From Planctomyces sp. (GTDB taxonomy: Bacteria; Planctomycetota; Planctomycetia; Planctomycetales; Planctomycetaceae): a stretch of DNA of 57,012 nucleotides. Location: positions 1 through 57,012 of the forward strand of contig SXPC01000137.1 in NCBI GenBank assembly GCA_005778225.1. The letters run 5' to 3'. Below, piece after piece: positions 49,784 through 57,012 of this stretch. The notes under the pieces were generated by a model. That model had not been told where the DNA came from. It did no database searches and worked only from the letters and a program-made list of their open reading frames with translations. How positions within the stretch are numbered: position 1 is the first letter of the stretch; the number at the start of each line of letters is the position of its first letter. A program made the position numbers and the translations under genes.

Positions 49784-50380
49784 ATGGTTTATCTCAATCG
49801 CATCTATACCAAGTTTGGTGACGCAGGCCTGACTCAACTCGGCAATGGACAGGCTGTTCCGAAGACGTCATTGCGAGTGGCTGCCATGGGGGATGTTGAT
49901 GAACTCAACTGTCAGCTTGGTGTCGTACTTTGCCATGAGAACGGTTCTCAGGACACGTTGTTCATACTCATGGCCCGACTGGCTCATATTCAGAATCAGC
50001 TGTTTGATCTCGGCGCAGACCTCTGCCTTCCCGACGAAAGTTCTGGTGAGCCGATCGCCAAGCTCAAGATCCTCGAACAGGATGTGCTTCAACTCGAATC
50101 ATGGATCGATGATGTCAATGAGTCGCTTGCTCCGCTGAACAGCTTCATTCTTCCTGGAGGGTCACTGGCAGCAGCTGGCTTGCACCTGGCCCGTGCGATC
50201 TGCCGACGTGCAGAACGAACCTGCTGGCTGCTGAATAATGAGTCTGCGATCAATCCTCAGATCATGATTTATCTGAACCGACTGTCTGACTTTTTGTTCG
50301 TCGCAGCGAGAATTACGAACCAGCAACATGAAATCGAGGATTTTCTCTGGCGTCCCGGATCCGACCGCGCCGACTCATAA
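49784..50380 (+). CDS. Cob(I)alamin adenosyltransferase, PduO type
   Basis: The enzyme transfers the 5'-deoxyadenosyl group of ATP to cob(I)alamin to make coenzyme B12. The 198 aa product has the N-terminal ATP-binding YTKFGDAGLTQLGNG, then VAAMGDVDELNCQLG, QNQLFDLGADLCLP, FILPGG, ARAICRRAERTCW and IYLNRLSDFLFVAAR, all in the expected order. The length is normal for the family. No other B12 gene or B12-dependent enzyme is nearby in the window. Confidence 0.94.
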   Translation: MVYLNRIYTKFGDAGLTQLGNGQAVPKTSLRVAAMGDVDELNCQLGVVLCHENGSQDTLFILMARLAHIQNQLFDLGADLCLPDESSGEPIAKLKILEQDVLQLESWIDDVNESLAPLNSFILPGGSLAAAGLHLARAICRRAERTCWLLNNESAINPQIMIYLNRLSDFLFVAARITNQQHEIEDFLWRPGSDRADS

Positions 50381-50510
50381 CTCTGCTCTGCGATCTTTCG
50401 TCACACCCTCCCGCCAAATCTGCTCTTGCTCCATTTGCACGAACTAGCGAGAATTCCGCCCGATTACAGATACCCTTATACCGTCGGTACCCATGGAAGG
50501 AGACCCGGCT

Positions 50511-51197
50511 GTGATTCGTCGTGCCCCCGCTATTGCATTTATCGCTTTGTACCTCGGAATCCTCGGCTACGGCATTGTTGCCCACATGTTCTCCATGGGC
50601 ACTGGCTCGCACGTCGGCATGTATTACATCGTCTGGGACATGTTCTGCGGCTGGTCTGGCTTTGAGCAGCGACACCACCTGATCGCAGAAGGGGAAAGCG
50701 GTCAATTCTACGACATCACTACCGGTCCCTGGGGTGACGTCCGACCATACGGACCACTCGAACGCCTCCACTACGATACCTATGCCATGCACACCCCGCG
50801 CATCGCACAAAACATTCTCAAACAAACTGCTCACGAGCCGATCACCAAAGTCTACATGATCGAAGAATACTGGGCCAAGAAGTACAACCTGCCCGACGCC
50901 TACTGGGCCGCGACACACCAGGAGCCCAAAGATCCCAAGCGTTATTACAGCACCCGCATGACTCTCACCAATGACTGTCAGAAATGGGTCACCTATCCGA
51001 CATGGCTGCACAAACAGCAGTATGTGTTCTACATGGATAACCCGAAACTGCAGATGCTCGCCAAGAACAGTCGTCAATTCCTCAGGCCAAACTCGGTCTA
51101 TCAGGCCAACCAGTTCGTTCCAATCGGCACGCTGCCGAGCGCCTCTCTGGACACCGGCGCGATCCAACCCGCCAGCTTCGAGATGATCACCGAATAA
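50511..51197 (+). CDS. Membrane-anchored protein paired with an HTTM protein, unknown function
   Basis: The product is 228 aa from GTG 50511. GGAAGGAG (50495-50502) lies 8 bases before that GTG, while the upstream in-frame ATG 50493 has none. One N-terminal helix, IAFIALYLGILGYGIVAHMF. The rest is soluble, W/Y/H-rich, with MYYIVWDMFCGWSGFEQRHH and RYYSTRMTLTNDCQKW. No family name is recognised. It is followed after 74 bases by the HTTM-domain gene, so the two are probably one transcript and may act together. It may be an extracytoplasmic partner or substrate; that is inference. Confidence 0.75.
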   Translation: MIRRAPAIAFIALYLGILGYGIVAHMFSMGTGSHVGMYYIVWDMFCGWSGFEQRHHLIAEGESGQFYDITTGPWGDVRPYGPLERLHYDTYAMHTPRIAQNILKQTAHEPITKVYMIEEYWAKKYNLPDAYWAATHQEPKDPKRYYSTRMTLTNDCQKWVTYPTWLHKQQYVFYMDNPKLQMLAKNSRQFLRPNSVYQANQFVPIGTLPSASLDTGAIQPASFEMITE

Positions 51198-51271
51198 GCC
51201 AAACGCCCACTCCTCGCAACTTTCTGATTCACTTCGTTTGATTCAAACGGACATTATCGAGGACTCGATCC

Positions 51272-52789
51272 ATGTCGCGCACAACCCAGCAGCCAGCCAG
51301 TTATTTCAGCCAGCTCGAACAATTCTTCTTTGCCAAAGAAGCCCCCTACGGCATGGCGCTGATGAGAATTGGTGTCTCCTCGGCCATGCTGTGGACGCAC
51401 ATCGTCCGCTTCCCTTACGCGCGAGAAATCTATTCGACCGATGGGGCGATTGCACAACTCTCGATGACCTTTGGACAAGGCAATTATGTTCCTGAGCTTG
51501 GCGGGACGGCAGCGGTCGCGCTCTATACCATCTTGATTTGTGCCTGCATTGGCTCGATCATCGGGTGGCAGACTCGGATCTGCCTGGCTCTCTCATGCCT
51601 CCTTTATACGTATTTCTCGATGCTCGATGCTCTGAGCACGATCACCAAATACTCAGTCATCGCATCGCATCTGCTGCTTCTTGCGTCCCTTGCTGACTCA
51701 GGGGCCATCTGGTCGGTCGATGCGTGGTTGAAAGGAAACCCGAAACGGAATCCCTTCCCGAGCCAGCCCTCTCGCATCACCCCGACATCTTATGTCTGGC
51801 CCGCTCGACTGACTCAACTGTTTATCGGCATCATCTACCTGGGGGCAGCCTGCACGAAGCTGCATACACCTGCTTTCTTCAATGGGGATCAGCTCAAGTA
51901 CTGGATGCTGACTCAGATGAATCACGGCCACCCGCTTGGTGACTATCTTTCGATGCACCCTGCCCTCGTCGTTATCTCCTGTTACATCGCAGTGATCTGG
52001 GAAATCATGTTCATTTTCACGGTCTTCACGAAGGGCTGGCGTATCCCGATGCTCTTGATTGGCGCTGCGTTCCACATCGGAACAACATTGATGTTGGGCC
52101 TCGTCACGTTCCCGCTGGTCATGATTTCTGGTTACCTGGCGTTCTTGAAGACATCCGATGTCCAGTGGATGGCCCAGCAGTACCGCTATGTCAAACGACG
52201 TTACTTCCGCAATGTTTCTATCGCTTTGCCCCAACTGGGACTGAGCAGCTGGCAACCTGCACTGGCTCACTATTCTCTCTTGCTGTTCTCCTGTGTGATC
52301 GTGGTCGCGACGTCTGCTGGTGTGCAGGCAGAAAACTGGATGGACCCTTACAAAAAACGTGGCCCCAACGGACCTCTTCAACTCCAGCCGATGCCGATGG
52401 ATAAGGTTGCAGAACTGTTCAAGCAGGAAGAACCTCTTCGCGAAATCGACCGTATCTTCTCCTTCCGTCTGGGGACTCTTGAAGTCAGTGAAATCATCAT
52501 CGACCCGCGCACGGAATTCACTCAGGGAGACCTACTGGTCGCTCAGGTTTCTCTCACTCCGCCACACGGCGATATGTTCCTCGAATGCGTCCTCGTCGAT
52601 GCCGATGGCGATCTCTTGCACCAGGAATATTACATCACCCCGCGAGACACCAACCTCGTGACGTTCCGTCTCAATATGTGTGAGACGCTGTTGCCCGGCA
52701 ACTACGCGATGGTCCTTCGCGCCAACGCGAAAGAAGTCCAACGCCAACCGTTCACTCTGAAACCAGGCGTCTGTAAAGTTCCTCAGTGA
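51272..52789 (+). CDS. HTTM domain membrane protein (vitamin-K-dependent carboxylase-like) with C-terminal beta domain
   Basis: The product is 505 aa from ATG 51272 (GAGGA 8 bases upstream). HTTM proteins share the membrane domain of gamma-glutamyl carboxylase, but bacterial functions are largely unknown. Helices are visible from about 25 to 290. Hallmarks are ALMRIGVSSAMLW, LFIGIIYLGAACTKLH, FFNGDQLKYWMLT, WEIMFIFTVFTKGWR and GAAFHIGTTLMLG (family F-H near the end of the bundle). Past one last helix (LLLFSCVIVVATSAGVQ) the C-terminal part (about 390-505) is a beta domain (FRLGTLEVSEIIIDP, FTQGDLLVAQVSL). The active-site Lys of the eukaryotic carboxylase cannot be placed by eye. Confidence 0.88.
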   Translation: MSRTTQQPASYFSQLEQFFFAKEAPYGMALMRIGVSSAMLWTHIVRFPYAREIYSTDGAIAQLSMTFGQGNYVPELGGTAAVALYTILICACIGSIIGWQTRICLALSCLLYTYFSMLDALSTITKYSVIASHLLLLASLADSGAIWSVDAWLKGNPKRNPFPSQPSRITPTSYVWPARLTQLFIGIIYLGAACTKLHTPAFFNGDQLKYWMLTQMNHGHPLGDYLSMHPALVVISCYIAVIWEIMFIFTVFTKGWRIPMLLIGAAFHIGTTLMLGLVTFPLVMISGYLAFLKTSDVQWMAQQYRYVKRRYFRNVSIALPQLGLSSWQPALAHYSLLLFSCVIVVATSAGVQAENWMDPYKKRGPNGPLQLQPMPMDKVAELFKQEEPLREIDRIFSFRLGTLEVSEIIIDPRTEFTQGDLLVAQVSLTPPHGDMFLECVLVDADGDLLHQEYYITPRDTNLVTFRLNMCETLLPGNYAMVLRANAKEVQRQPFTLKPGVCKVPQ

Positions 52790-52958
52790 TCATGTCCGGC
52801 TGATCCCTGCATGATCGCTCCGCCCCTGTGCTCTGCTGTCACAGTCGGGGAAAATGCGCGGACTTTATCGACTATGATGCCACCCTTTTGCCGGATTCAC
52901 CGGTGTCAACGTGAAACCGTTCAGCACACGGGAAAAGAATTTTTTCCATCGAAATCCT

Positions 52959-52989
52959 TTGATCCAAGGTCCTCGACACGACGTATAAT
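52959..52989 (+). promoter_or_regulatory. hpf: Candidate promoter upstream of hpf
   Basis: TATAAT at 52984-52989 matches the -10 consensus exactly, and TTGATC at 52959-52964 is a moderate -35 with a spacing of 19. It lies about 150 bases before the hpf ATG and just before the small frame at 53009. Confidence 0.5.
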
Positions 52990-53008
52990 TCAACAGAGGC
53001 AAGTGTTG

Positions 53009-53122
53009 ATGCGATCGATCGCAGATCACTTCCTCCACCAGTTCAACGGCATCCAACTGCCGGAAAACTGGCGTCGTTACATGACGACGGACAGTCGTCA
53101 TGTTGTTGGTCGAAGTATTTGA
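53009..53122 (+). CDS. Possible small leader ORF before hpf (37 aa)
   Basis: ATG 53009 has AGAGG 9 bases ahead and lies 20 bases after the TATAAT element. It encodes 37 residues (start MRSIADHFLHQFNG, end SRHVVGRSI) with mixed protein-like composition. It stops 15 bases before hpf, so it could be a translated leader. No family is known, and it may be only a chance open frame. Confidence 0.35.
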   Translation: MRSIADHFLHQFNGIQLPENWRRYMTTDSRHVVGRSI

Positions 53123-53137
53123 GAAAGGGTTTCTGTC

Positions 53138-53494
53138 ATGCAAATTCTGGTCACCACTGACAATCACACCGAGGGACATGCCCGATTACACGACTACGTT
53201 CAAACCAAAGTCGAAACAACTTTGGCGCGATTCCAGCAGCGTGTGACGCGGGCGGAAGTTCACCTGAGCGACCAGAACAGCTCCGCCAAGAAAAGCGACG
53301 ACCACCAGAAATGCGTCGTCGAAGTTCGCGTCAATGGGCTCAAGCCGATGAGTGTGTCACACAACGCCAGCAATCTTGAACTGGCCGTGACCGGCGCCGT
53401 CGAAAAGATGGAACGCGCCTTGGCACACACACTCGATCGACTGGCGGAAACGCACAAGTCGGGCTCACCCAAAGCCGCTGGCCTGGTCATGTAA
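53138..53494 (+). CDS. hpf: Ribosome hibernation promoting factor / RaiA-like
   Basis: HPF-family proteins bind the 30S subunit near the decoding centre and inactivate ribosomes in stationary phase. The 118 aa product begins MQILVTTDNHTEGHARLHDYV. It has the family helix-strand pattern, VTRAEVHLSDQN and CVVEVRVNGLKPMSVS, with VEKMERALAHTLDRL at the end. The size fits the short HPF/YfiA form without the C-terminal dimerisation domain. AAAGGG stands 8 bases ahead of ATG 53138. It is preceded by a TATAAT promoter element and followed by a strong terminator, so likely monocistronic. Confidence 0.92.
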   Translation: MQILVTTDNHTEGHARLHDYVQTKVETTLARFQQRVTRAEVHLSDQNSSAKKSDDHQKCVVEVRVNGLKPMSVSHNASNLELAVTGAVEKMERALAHTLDRLAETHKSGSPKAAGLVM

Positions 53495-53531
53495 ACTGAC
53501 CGGTTCGATAGACAATTTGAGTTCACATCAG

Positions 53532-53563
53532 GGACGGCTCTCTTACGAGGGCCGTCCTTTTTT
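53532..53563 (+). terminator. Rho-independent terminator of hpf
   Basis: An 11 bp stem (GGACGGCTCTC with GAGGGCCGTCC, one G-T wobble), loop TTAC, followed by six T (53558-53563). It starts 38 bases after the hpf stop. Confidence 0.9.
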
Positions 53564-54026
53564 CGTGGGATGTTTAGGGAATTGTCGTTGTAGAAGCTTG
53601 ATGCGTTTGACCGCATTCATCATGAAGCTGGGATCTTTCGGCTGGCAAAGCACGTGTTGGTAGAGCCAATCACTTACCCGCCGACAGGGGAATGACGTAA
53701 GGCATTGAGGCGATCCTATTCGCTGTACCGTGCGCACAAAATGGGCAATTTTTGTGTCAATACTGAGTACGACCAAAGGGAGTCGCGCTACTTTTTTACA
53801 AAGGACCGAGACTTCCACAATTTTCACGGACAAAAAAGATTTCACGACTCATTTGAACGTAACTCGTTCGCACCATTTTCCTTATTCCGAATCAACGTGG
53901 ACTGTACTGTGTACTGTTCAACACTAGAAACCGCTGTCAGGTCAGTGGGCGGGGCACTGGCCTTGCATACTTGACCAGACAAACCCTCCATCAATATTTT
54001 GACCCGATAATCATAAAAGGTTCTGA
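53564..54026. other. Gap between hpf and the MoxR operon, no gene seen
   Basis: 463 bases, more A/T-rich than the flanks between about 53700 and 53930. Open frames on both strands (up to about 100 codons) have no ribosome-binding site or family pattern. The promoter of the MoxR operon should lie near its right end; none is clear. Confidence 0.4.
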
Positions 54027-55046
54027 ATGAGTACCGAATCGCCGTTTTCTCCGCGTATTGCTCAATACATCACCGACATCCGAGCCCGCATCGGGACAGT
54101 GGTGGTCGGGCAGGATGTTGTTGTGGAGCGTTTGCTCATTGCGTTGTTCTCATCGGGGCACCTGTTGCTGCAGGGGGTGCCAGGGCTGGCCAAGACGCTG
54201 CTGGTGTCGGTGCTTTCAAAGTCCATTTCGCTGGATTTCTCGCGGATTCAGTTCACGATCGACTTGTTGCCTTCGGACATCCTGGGCTCGGAGATTCTGG
54301 ATCAGAAGACCAGTGAGTTCAAAGTTCAGAAGGGGCCGATCTTCACGAACCTCTTGCTGGCCGATGAAATCAACCGGGCGGCTCCCAAGGTGCAGTCGGC
54401 TCTGCTGGAAGCGATGCAGGAACGCAAAGTGACGATCGGGGGAACGACGTTTCCTCTCCCCGCGCCTTTCCTTGTGATCGCGACGCAGAACCCGGTCGAG
54501 CAGGCGGGAACATTCGAGTTACCCGAAGCGCAGCTGGACCGCTTCATGTTGTGTCACCGTCTGCGTTATCCGACGCCCGACGAGGAGAAGGAAGTTCTAC
54601 GACGCAACGCGAACCTGGGAATTCGTCGCGATGGCAAAGGCGGAGCGATTGCCAAGACCGAGTTTGATGTGCTGGCCAACGAGCCCGTTGGCGGCCTGGA
54701 AGATCTGATCGCCGCGATGCAGGCGACGCATGAAGTCTACGTCAGCGATGCCTTCATTGAGCACATCTCAGCTATCGCCGAGAAGTCACGACGTCACCCT
54801 GCTCTGGAACTGGGAGCCAGTCCACGAGCCGGGATCGCGTTGATCAAGGCCTCGCGTGCCCGGGCGCTCATTCATGGTCGGGACTATGTCGTGCCTGAGG
54901 ATCTGTATTCTCTGGCCGATGACGTCCTGCTGCACCGCATTCGACTCAACTACGAGGCGCTCGCGGACGGACTCACTGGCAAGATGGTGCTAGAAGAGAT
55001 TCTCAGCGATGTGGGGCATCTGGCTAAGCCAGTGGCAAGTGTTTAA
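54027..55046 (+). CDS. MoxR-family AAA+ ATPase
   Basis: MoxR ATPases act as chaperones for maturation of complexes, usually with DUF58 and von Willebrand factor A proteins encoded beside them. The 339 aa product has Walker A GVPGLAKT (50-57), Walker B LLLADE (109-114) followed by INRAAPKVQSALLEAM, sensor-like IATQNPVEQAGTFELPEAQLDRF, and the lid with SPRAGIALIKASRARAL and LYSLADDVLLHRI. ATG 54027 opens the operon. The next gene is DUF58 at 55226. Confidence 0.96.
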   Translation: MSTESPFSPRIAQYITDIRARIGTVVVGQDVVVERLLIALFSSGHLLLQGVPGLAKTLLVSVLSKSISLDFSRIQFTIDLLPSDILGSEILDQKTSEFKVQKGPIFTNLLLADEINRAAPKVQSALLEAMQERKVTIGGTTFPLPAPFLVIATQNPVEQAGTFELPEAQLDRFMLCHRLRYPTPDEEKEVLRRNANLGIRRDGKGGAIAKTEFDVLANEPVGGLEDLIAAMQATHEVYVSDAFIEHISAIAEKSRRHPALELGASPRAGIALIKASRARALIHGRDYVVPEDLYSLADDVLLHRIRLNYEALADGLTGKMVLEEILSDVGHLAKPVASV

Positions 55047-55053
55047 GAAGATT

Positions 55054-55131
55054 AGCCACAGAGTTCACAGAGGGATCAGAGGAAAAAGCAAAAGATTCTG
55101 TATTCCTCTTTCCTCGGTGATCTCTGTGGCT
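55054..55131. repeat. Inverted-repeat element inside the MoxR-DUF58 operon gap
   Basis: AGCCACAGAG (55054-55063) and CTCTGTGGCT (55122-55131) are exact reverse complements, with imperfect pairing continuing inward (TTCACAGAGG...and CCTCGGTGAT). It has the same AGCCACAGAG style as commonly seen dispersed elements. It lies 8 bases after the MoxR stop, inside what is otherwise a normal operon gap, and may lower downstream expression. Confidence 0.7.
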
Positions 55132-55225
55132 GGCTTCTTCTGGATTCTCCCGACGACACGGATGTCGAAAGTTTGCTTTAAGGCCATGATGGCCATTTTT
55201 ACTTCTCTTCTCGACCTGAGTGTTC

Positions 55226-56092
55226 ATGTCTCATCATGCAGTTCTTTCTGATCAGGAGTTTCTCGATACGAGACGCTTTCTGATTGCGGCCAAGCGGTTG
55301 GCCAATGATCTTTCATACGGCACCGATCCGTCGCCTTATTTGGGGTCGGGGACGGAGTATGTACAGTCGCGGCCTTATCAGATCGGCGATTCGATTCGTT
55401 CGATCGACTGGCGGGTGACGGCACGCACGGGCAAGCCGTTTGTCAAAGAGTACAAGGCGACGAAGGCGTTGCCCTGTTATCTGCTGGTAGACACGTCGGC
55501 TTCGATGACAGTCAGTTCGCTGCCGCGCAGTAAGTACGGGCATGCGGTGATTGTCGCGGGTGGATTGGCGCTGGCGTGCCTGGATCGAGTCAGCCCGGTG
55601 GGGATGATCGCGGTAGGGGATCGAGATCTGCGGATTCAGCCGTCATTATCTCGGGACCAGATCCTGACGTGGCTGCATCAGCTCAAGAAGTATCGCTTTG
55701 ATGAGGCAACGACTTTGGGAGAACGGATTACCGAACTCACGCCCCGCCTGACCAGTCGGGCGATGGTGCTGATTCTGAGTGACCTCCATGATCCCGGTGC
55801 GGTGGGAGCAATTCGCCTATTGGCGCAGAATCATGATGTGTGCGTCCTGCAGTTCCGCGATCCAGCCGAGCGAAGCATGACGGGGACCGGGTTCGTGCGA
55901 GCCCGTGAAGCAGAAACAGGGCAGACGTTTTTAACCCGAGGCAAACAAAGCCTCGTGAAGCAATTCGGCCTGGAGCAAAGCCTGAAACGTGGCGGGGTCG
56001 ATCATTTGATTATTGATACGGACAAGCCGTATGAGAAAAACCTGACCCGCTTCTTCGGCCAGCGAAGTATTCTGGGACGGGGGGCGCGATGA
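55226..56092 (+). CDS. DUF58 domain protein of the MoxR operon
   Basis: The product is 288 aa from ATG 55226 (GTG 55220 is an alternative). DUF58 hallmarks are GSGTEYVQSRPYQIGDSIRSIDWRVTAR (in two parts: GSGTEYVQSRPYQ, IGDSIRSIDWRVTAR), FVKEYKATKALPCYLLVDTSASM with the MIDAS-like DTSAS, and MVLILSDLHDP. It lacks membrane helices. Its stop overlaps the next ATG (ATGA at 56089-56092). Partner of the MoxR ATPase, as in the family's usual order. Confidence 0.94.
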   Translation: MSHHAVLSDQEFLDTRRFLIAAKRLANDLSYGTDPSPYLGSGTEYVQSRPYQIGDSIRSIDWRVTARTGKPFVKEYKATKALPCYLLVDTSASMTVSSLPRSKYGHAVIVAGGLALACLDRVSPVGMIAVGDRDLRIQPSLSRDQILTWLHQLKKYRFDEATTLGERITELTPRLTSRAMVLILSDLHDPGAVGAIRLLAQNHDVCVLQFRDPAERSMTGTGFVRAREAETGQTFLTRGKQSLVKQFGLEQSLKRGGVDHLIIDTDKPYEKNLTRFFGQRSILGRGAR

Positions 56093-56913
56093 GAAAAGTT
56101 CTTATTGCGTTTGTACTCAATGCGTGGGTAGGGATCGTGGCGATGGTCACTCCTGTTTGTGTTATCGCAGGAACGGATCGCCCCGCTGTGCCAAGTACGG
56201 AAGTGGGGATTTCGACGACGATGGAAGATGTGGTCATCAGTGGGTCACTCGTCCGGGCGAAGATGATTGCTGACAGCATGACGCCCGTGGTTTTGCGAGT
56301 CTTGTCGTCTGAACCGGTGGATGGTGGGTATCGATATGATCTGGAGTTTTATGCTCTGGAGCCGGGAGATCATAATCTGGCTGACTATCTGGAACGGACC
56401 CAGGCGGGGGTAAGTGTGCCCGATCTGATGGTACGAGCCGTCACCTCGCTGGCTGATCCCAATGCGATTGAGTTGCGAGGACAGGTTTATCGCGCAACCT
56501 CATGGTTCCCGTGGTACACGGTGACGATGGGCGTAGCCATTGTTATGTGGTGTGCAGGACTGTGGTGGCTTCTCACAAGTGGGAAAAAGGCTGTTGTTTC
56601 TGAGCACCATGATGTGGCCCAGACGCTGACCGCGATGGAGCAGCTAGTGGCTCGGGTGGGTGAGCGACAGAGTCACCAGTTGAACAACACCGAGCAGGCG
56701 GAACTCGAGCGACTGGTCTATCTCATCTGGCGTGAACTCAAGGGGATCGATGCGGATGCAGCCGAAGCAGTGTTGTCGCTGAAGGGTGATCCCCAGGCGG
56801 GACCGATGTTGCGCAAATTCGAACAATGGCTGCATACTCCGAAAAGAGGCTCTCTGGATCTGAGTGAGATGCTCCAGGAACTGCGTGAGCGAGCGGAGGT
56901 AGCAGTCGTATGA
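56089..56913 (+). CDS. Membrane protein of the MoxR/Bat operon, unknown family
   Basis: The product is 274 aa, translationally coupled to DUF58 and to the next gene (ATGA overlaps at both ends). Signal-like N-terminus (LIAFVLNAWVGIVAMVTPVCVIAG). A periplasmic domain, about 30-145, contains VVLRVLSSEP and LRGQVYRATSWFPWYT. One helix, VTMGVAIVMWCAGLWWLL (about 147-165), then a cytoplasmic tail of about 100 residues with acidic helices (LERLVYLIWRELKGIDADAAEA). Its place suggests the DUF4381/BatD-like slot in other MoxR operons, but sequence similarity could not be judged. Confidence 0.82.
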   Translation: MRKVLIAFVLNAWVGIVAMVTPVCVIAGTDRPAVPSTEVGISTTMEDVVISGSLVRAKMIADSMTPVVLRVLSSEPVDGGYRYDLEFYALEPGDHNLADYLERTQAGVSVPDLMVRAVTSLADPNAIELRGQVYRATSWFPWYTVTMGVAIVMWCAGLWWLLTSGKKAVVSEHHDVAQTLTAMEQLVARVGERQSHQLNNTEQAELERLVYLIWRELKGIDADAAEAVLSLKGDPQAGPMLRKFEQWLHTPKRGSLDLSEMLQELRERAEVAVV

Positions 56914-57012
56914 TCAGTTTTACATCGCCTTGGGTCTTGGCATTGCTCGTCGTACCAGTGGCACTGATGGCGTGGGTTTGGAGACGCCAGCGTGGTCGTG
57001 TCGCGATGCCAT
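56910..57012 (+). CDS. BatA-like von Willebrand factor A membrane protein, N-terminus only (partial)
   Basis: The first 34 codons run off the window: MISFTSPWVLALLVVPVAL and then MAWVWRRQRGR. This is the typical N-terminal BatA/aerotolerance region pattern (F-x-S-P-x2-L-x2-L...P...W-x-R-x-R). GCGGAGGT stands 9 bases before ATG 56910, which overlaps the previous stop. Expected to carry a von Willebrand A domain further on. Confidence 0.75.
   Translation, partial: MISFTSPWVLALLVVPVALMAWVWRRQRGRVAMP

Noticed and set aside
53705-53974. Short frames in the gap between hpf and moxR
   Set aside because: No ribosome-binding site, AT-rich and without recognisable pattern on either strand.
1-57012. 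CRISPR array, tRNA/rRNA genes, transposase or integrase
   Set aside because: None was seen when reading both strands; no regularly spaced direct repeats and no recognisable RNA fold or mobile-element protein.

Overview
The window looks like a chromosomal segment of a planctomycete (Planctomycetes/Planctomycetaceae-type). The reasons are a DUF1559 protein with a type II/IV prepilin-like N-terminus and H-x9-DG tail motif, a formylglycine sulfatase, very large secreted or membrane proteins in paralogous sets, TolB-like propellers in tandem, dispersed intergenic palindromes, and a mosaic gene order with few long operons. No rRNA, tRNA, CRISPR array, transposase, integrase or phage gene was recognised. 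The assignment rests on gene content read by eye, not on any search.

Region 1 (1-6.1 kb): the tail of an unidentified gene, then a minus-strand run of three small secreted paralogs of unknown function (the middle one frameshifted). Divergent from it are three tandem secreted TolB/PD40-type beta-propeller genes, then a convergent apbE. Region 2 (6.5-8.5 kb): a DUF1559 prepilin-like gene and dapF converge on a strong, possibly bidirectional terminator. Region 3 (8.7-20.5 kb): two giant genes. The second (about 2690 aa) is apparently a natural fusion of two modules, each resembling the product of the first, with a signal-peptide-like segment buried at the fusion joint. Region 4 (20.6-29.1 kb): ROK sugar kinase, inorganic pyrophosphatase, CutA, a TMTC-like membrane/TPR protein, an MMPL/RND exporter and a small beta-rich protein.

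Region 5 (29.3-44.1 kb) is a large heavy-metal efflux island. System A has an adaptor, a CzcA-class pump and one outer-membrane TolC-like lipoprotein. System B has a His-rich adaptor and a second HME-RND pump. Small secreted His/Cys-rich proteins are interleaved with them: three orphan small proteins, one protein with a tandemly duplicated His-containing domain, and one His-tailed lipoprotein. There is one outer-membrane channel for two pumps and no regulator gene, but a perfect 9-5-9 palindrome lies in front of the first gene.

Region 6 (44.2-49.7 kb): another member of the small secreted family, a sulfatase carrying an in-frame insertion of about 180 residues that resembles the SecD periplasmic (P1 head) domain, a di-heme cytochrome-c peroxidase and a secreted propeller protein. 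Region 7 (49.8-53.6 kb): PduO-type cobalamin adenosyltransferase, a membrane-anchored protein paired with an HTTM-domain protein, and a short HPF with its own promoter and terminator. Region 8 (54-57 kb): start of a MoxR-DUF58-BatA-type operon that runs off the window.

The strongest candidate novelties are the sulfatase/SecD-like chimera, the fused giant protein, and the set of small His/Cys-rich secreted proteins built into the metal-efflux island.
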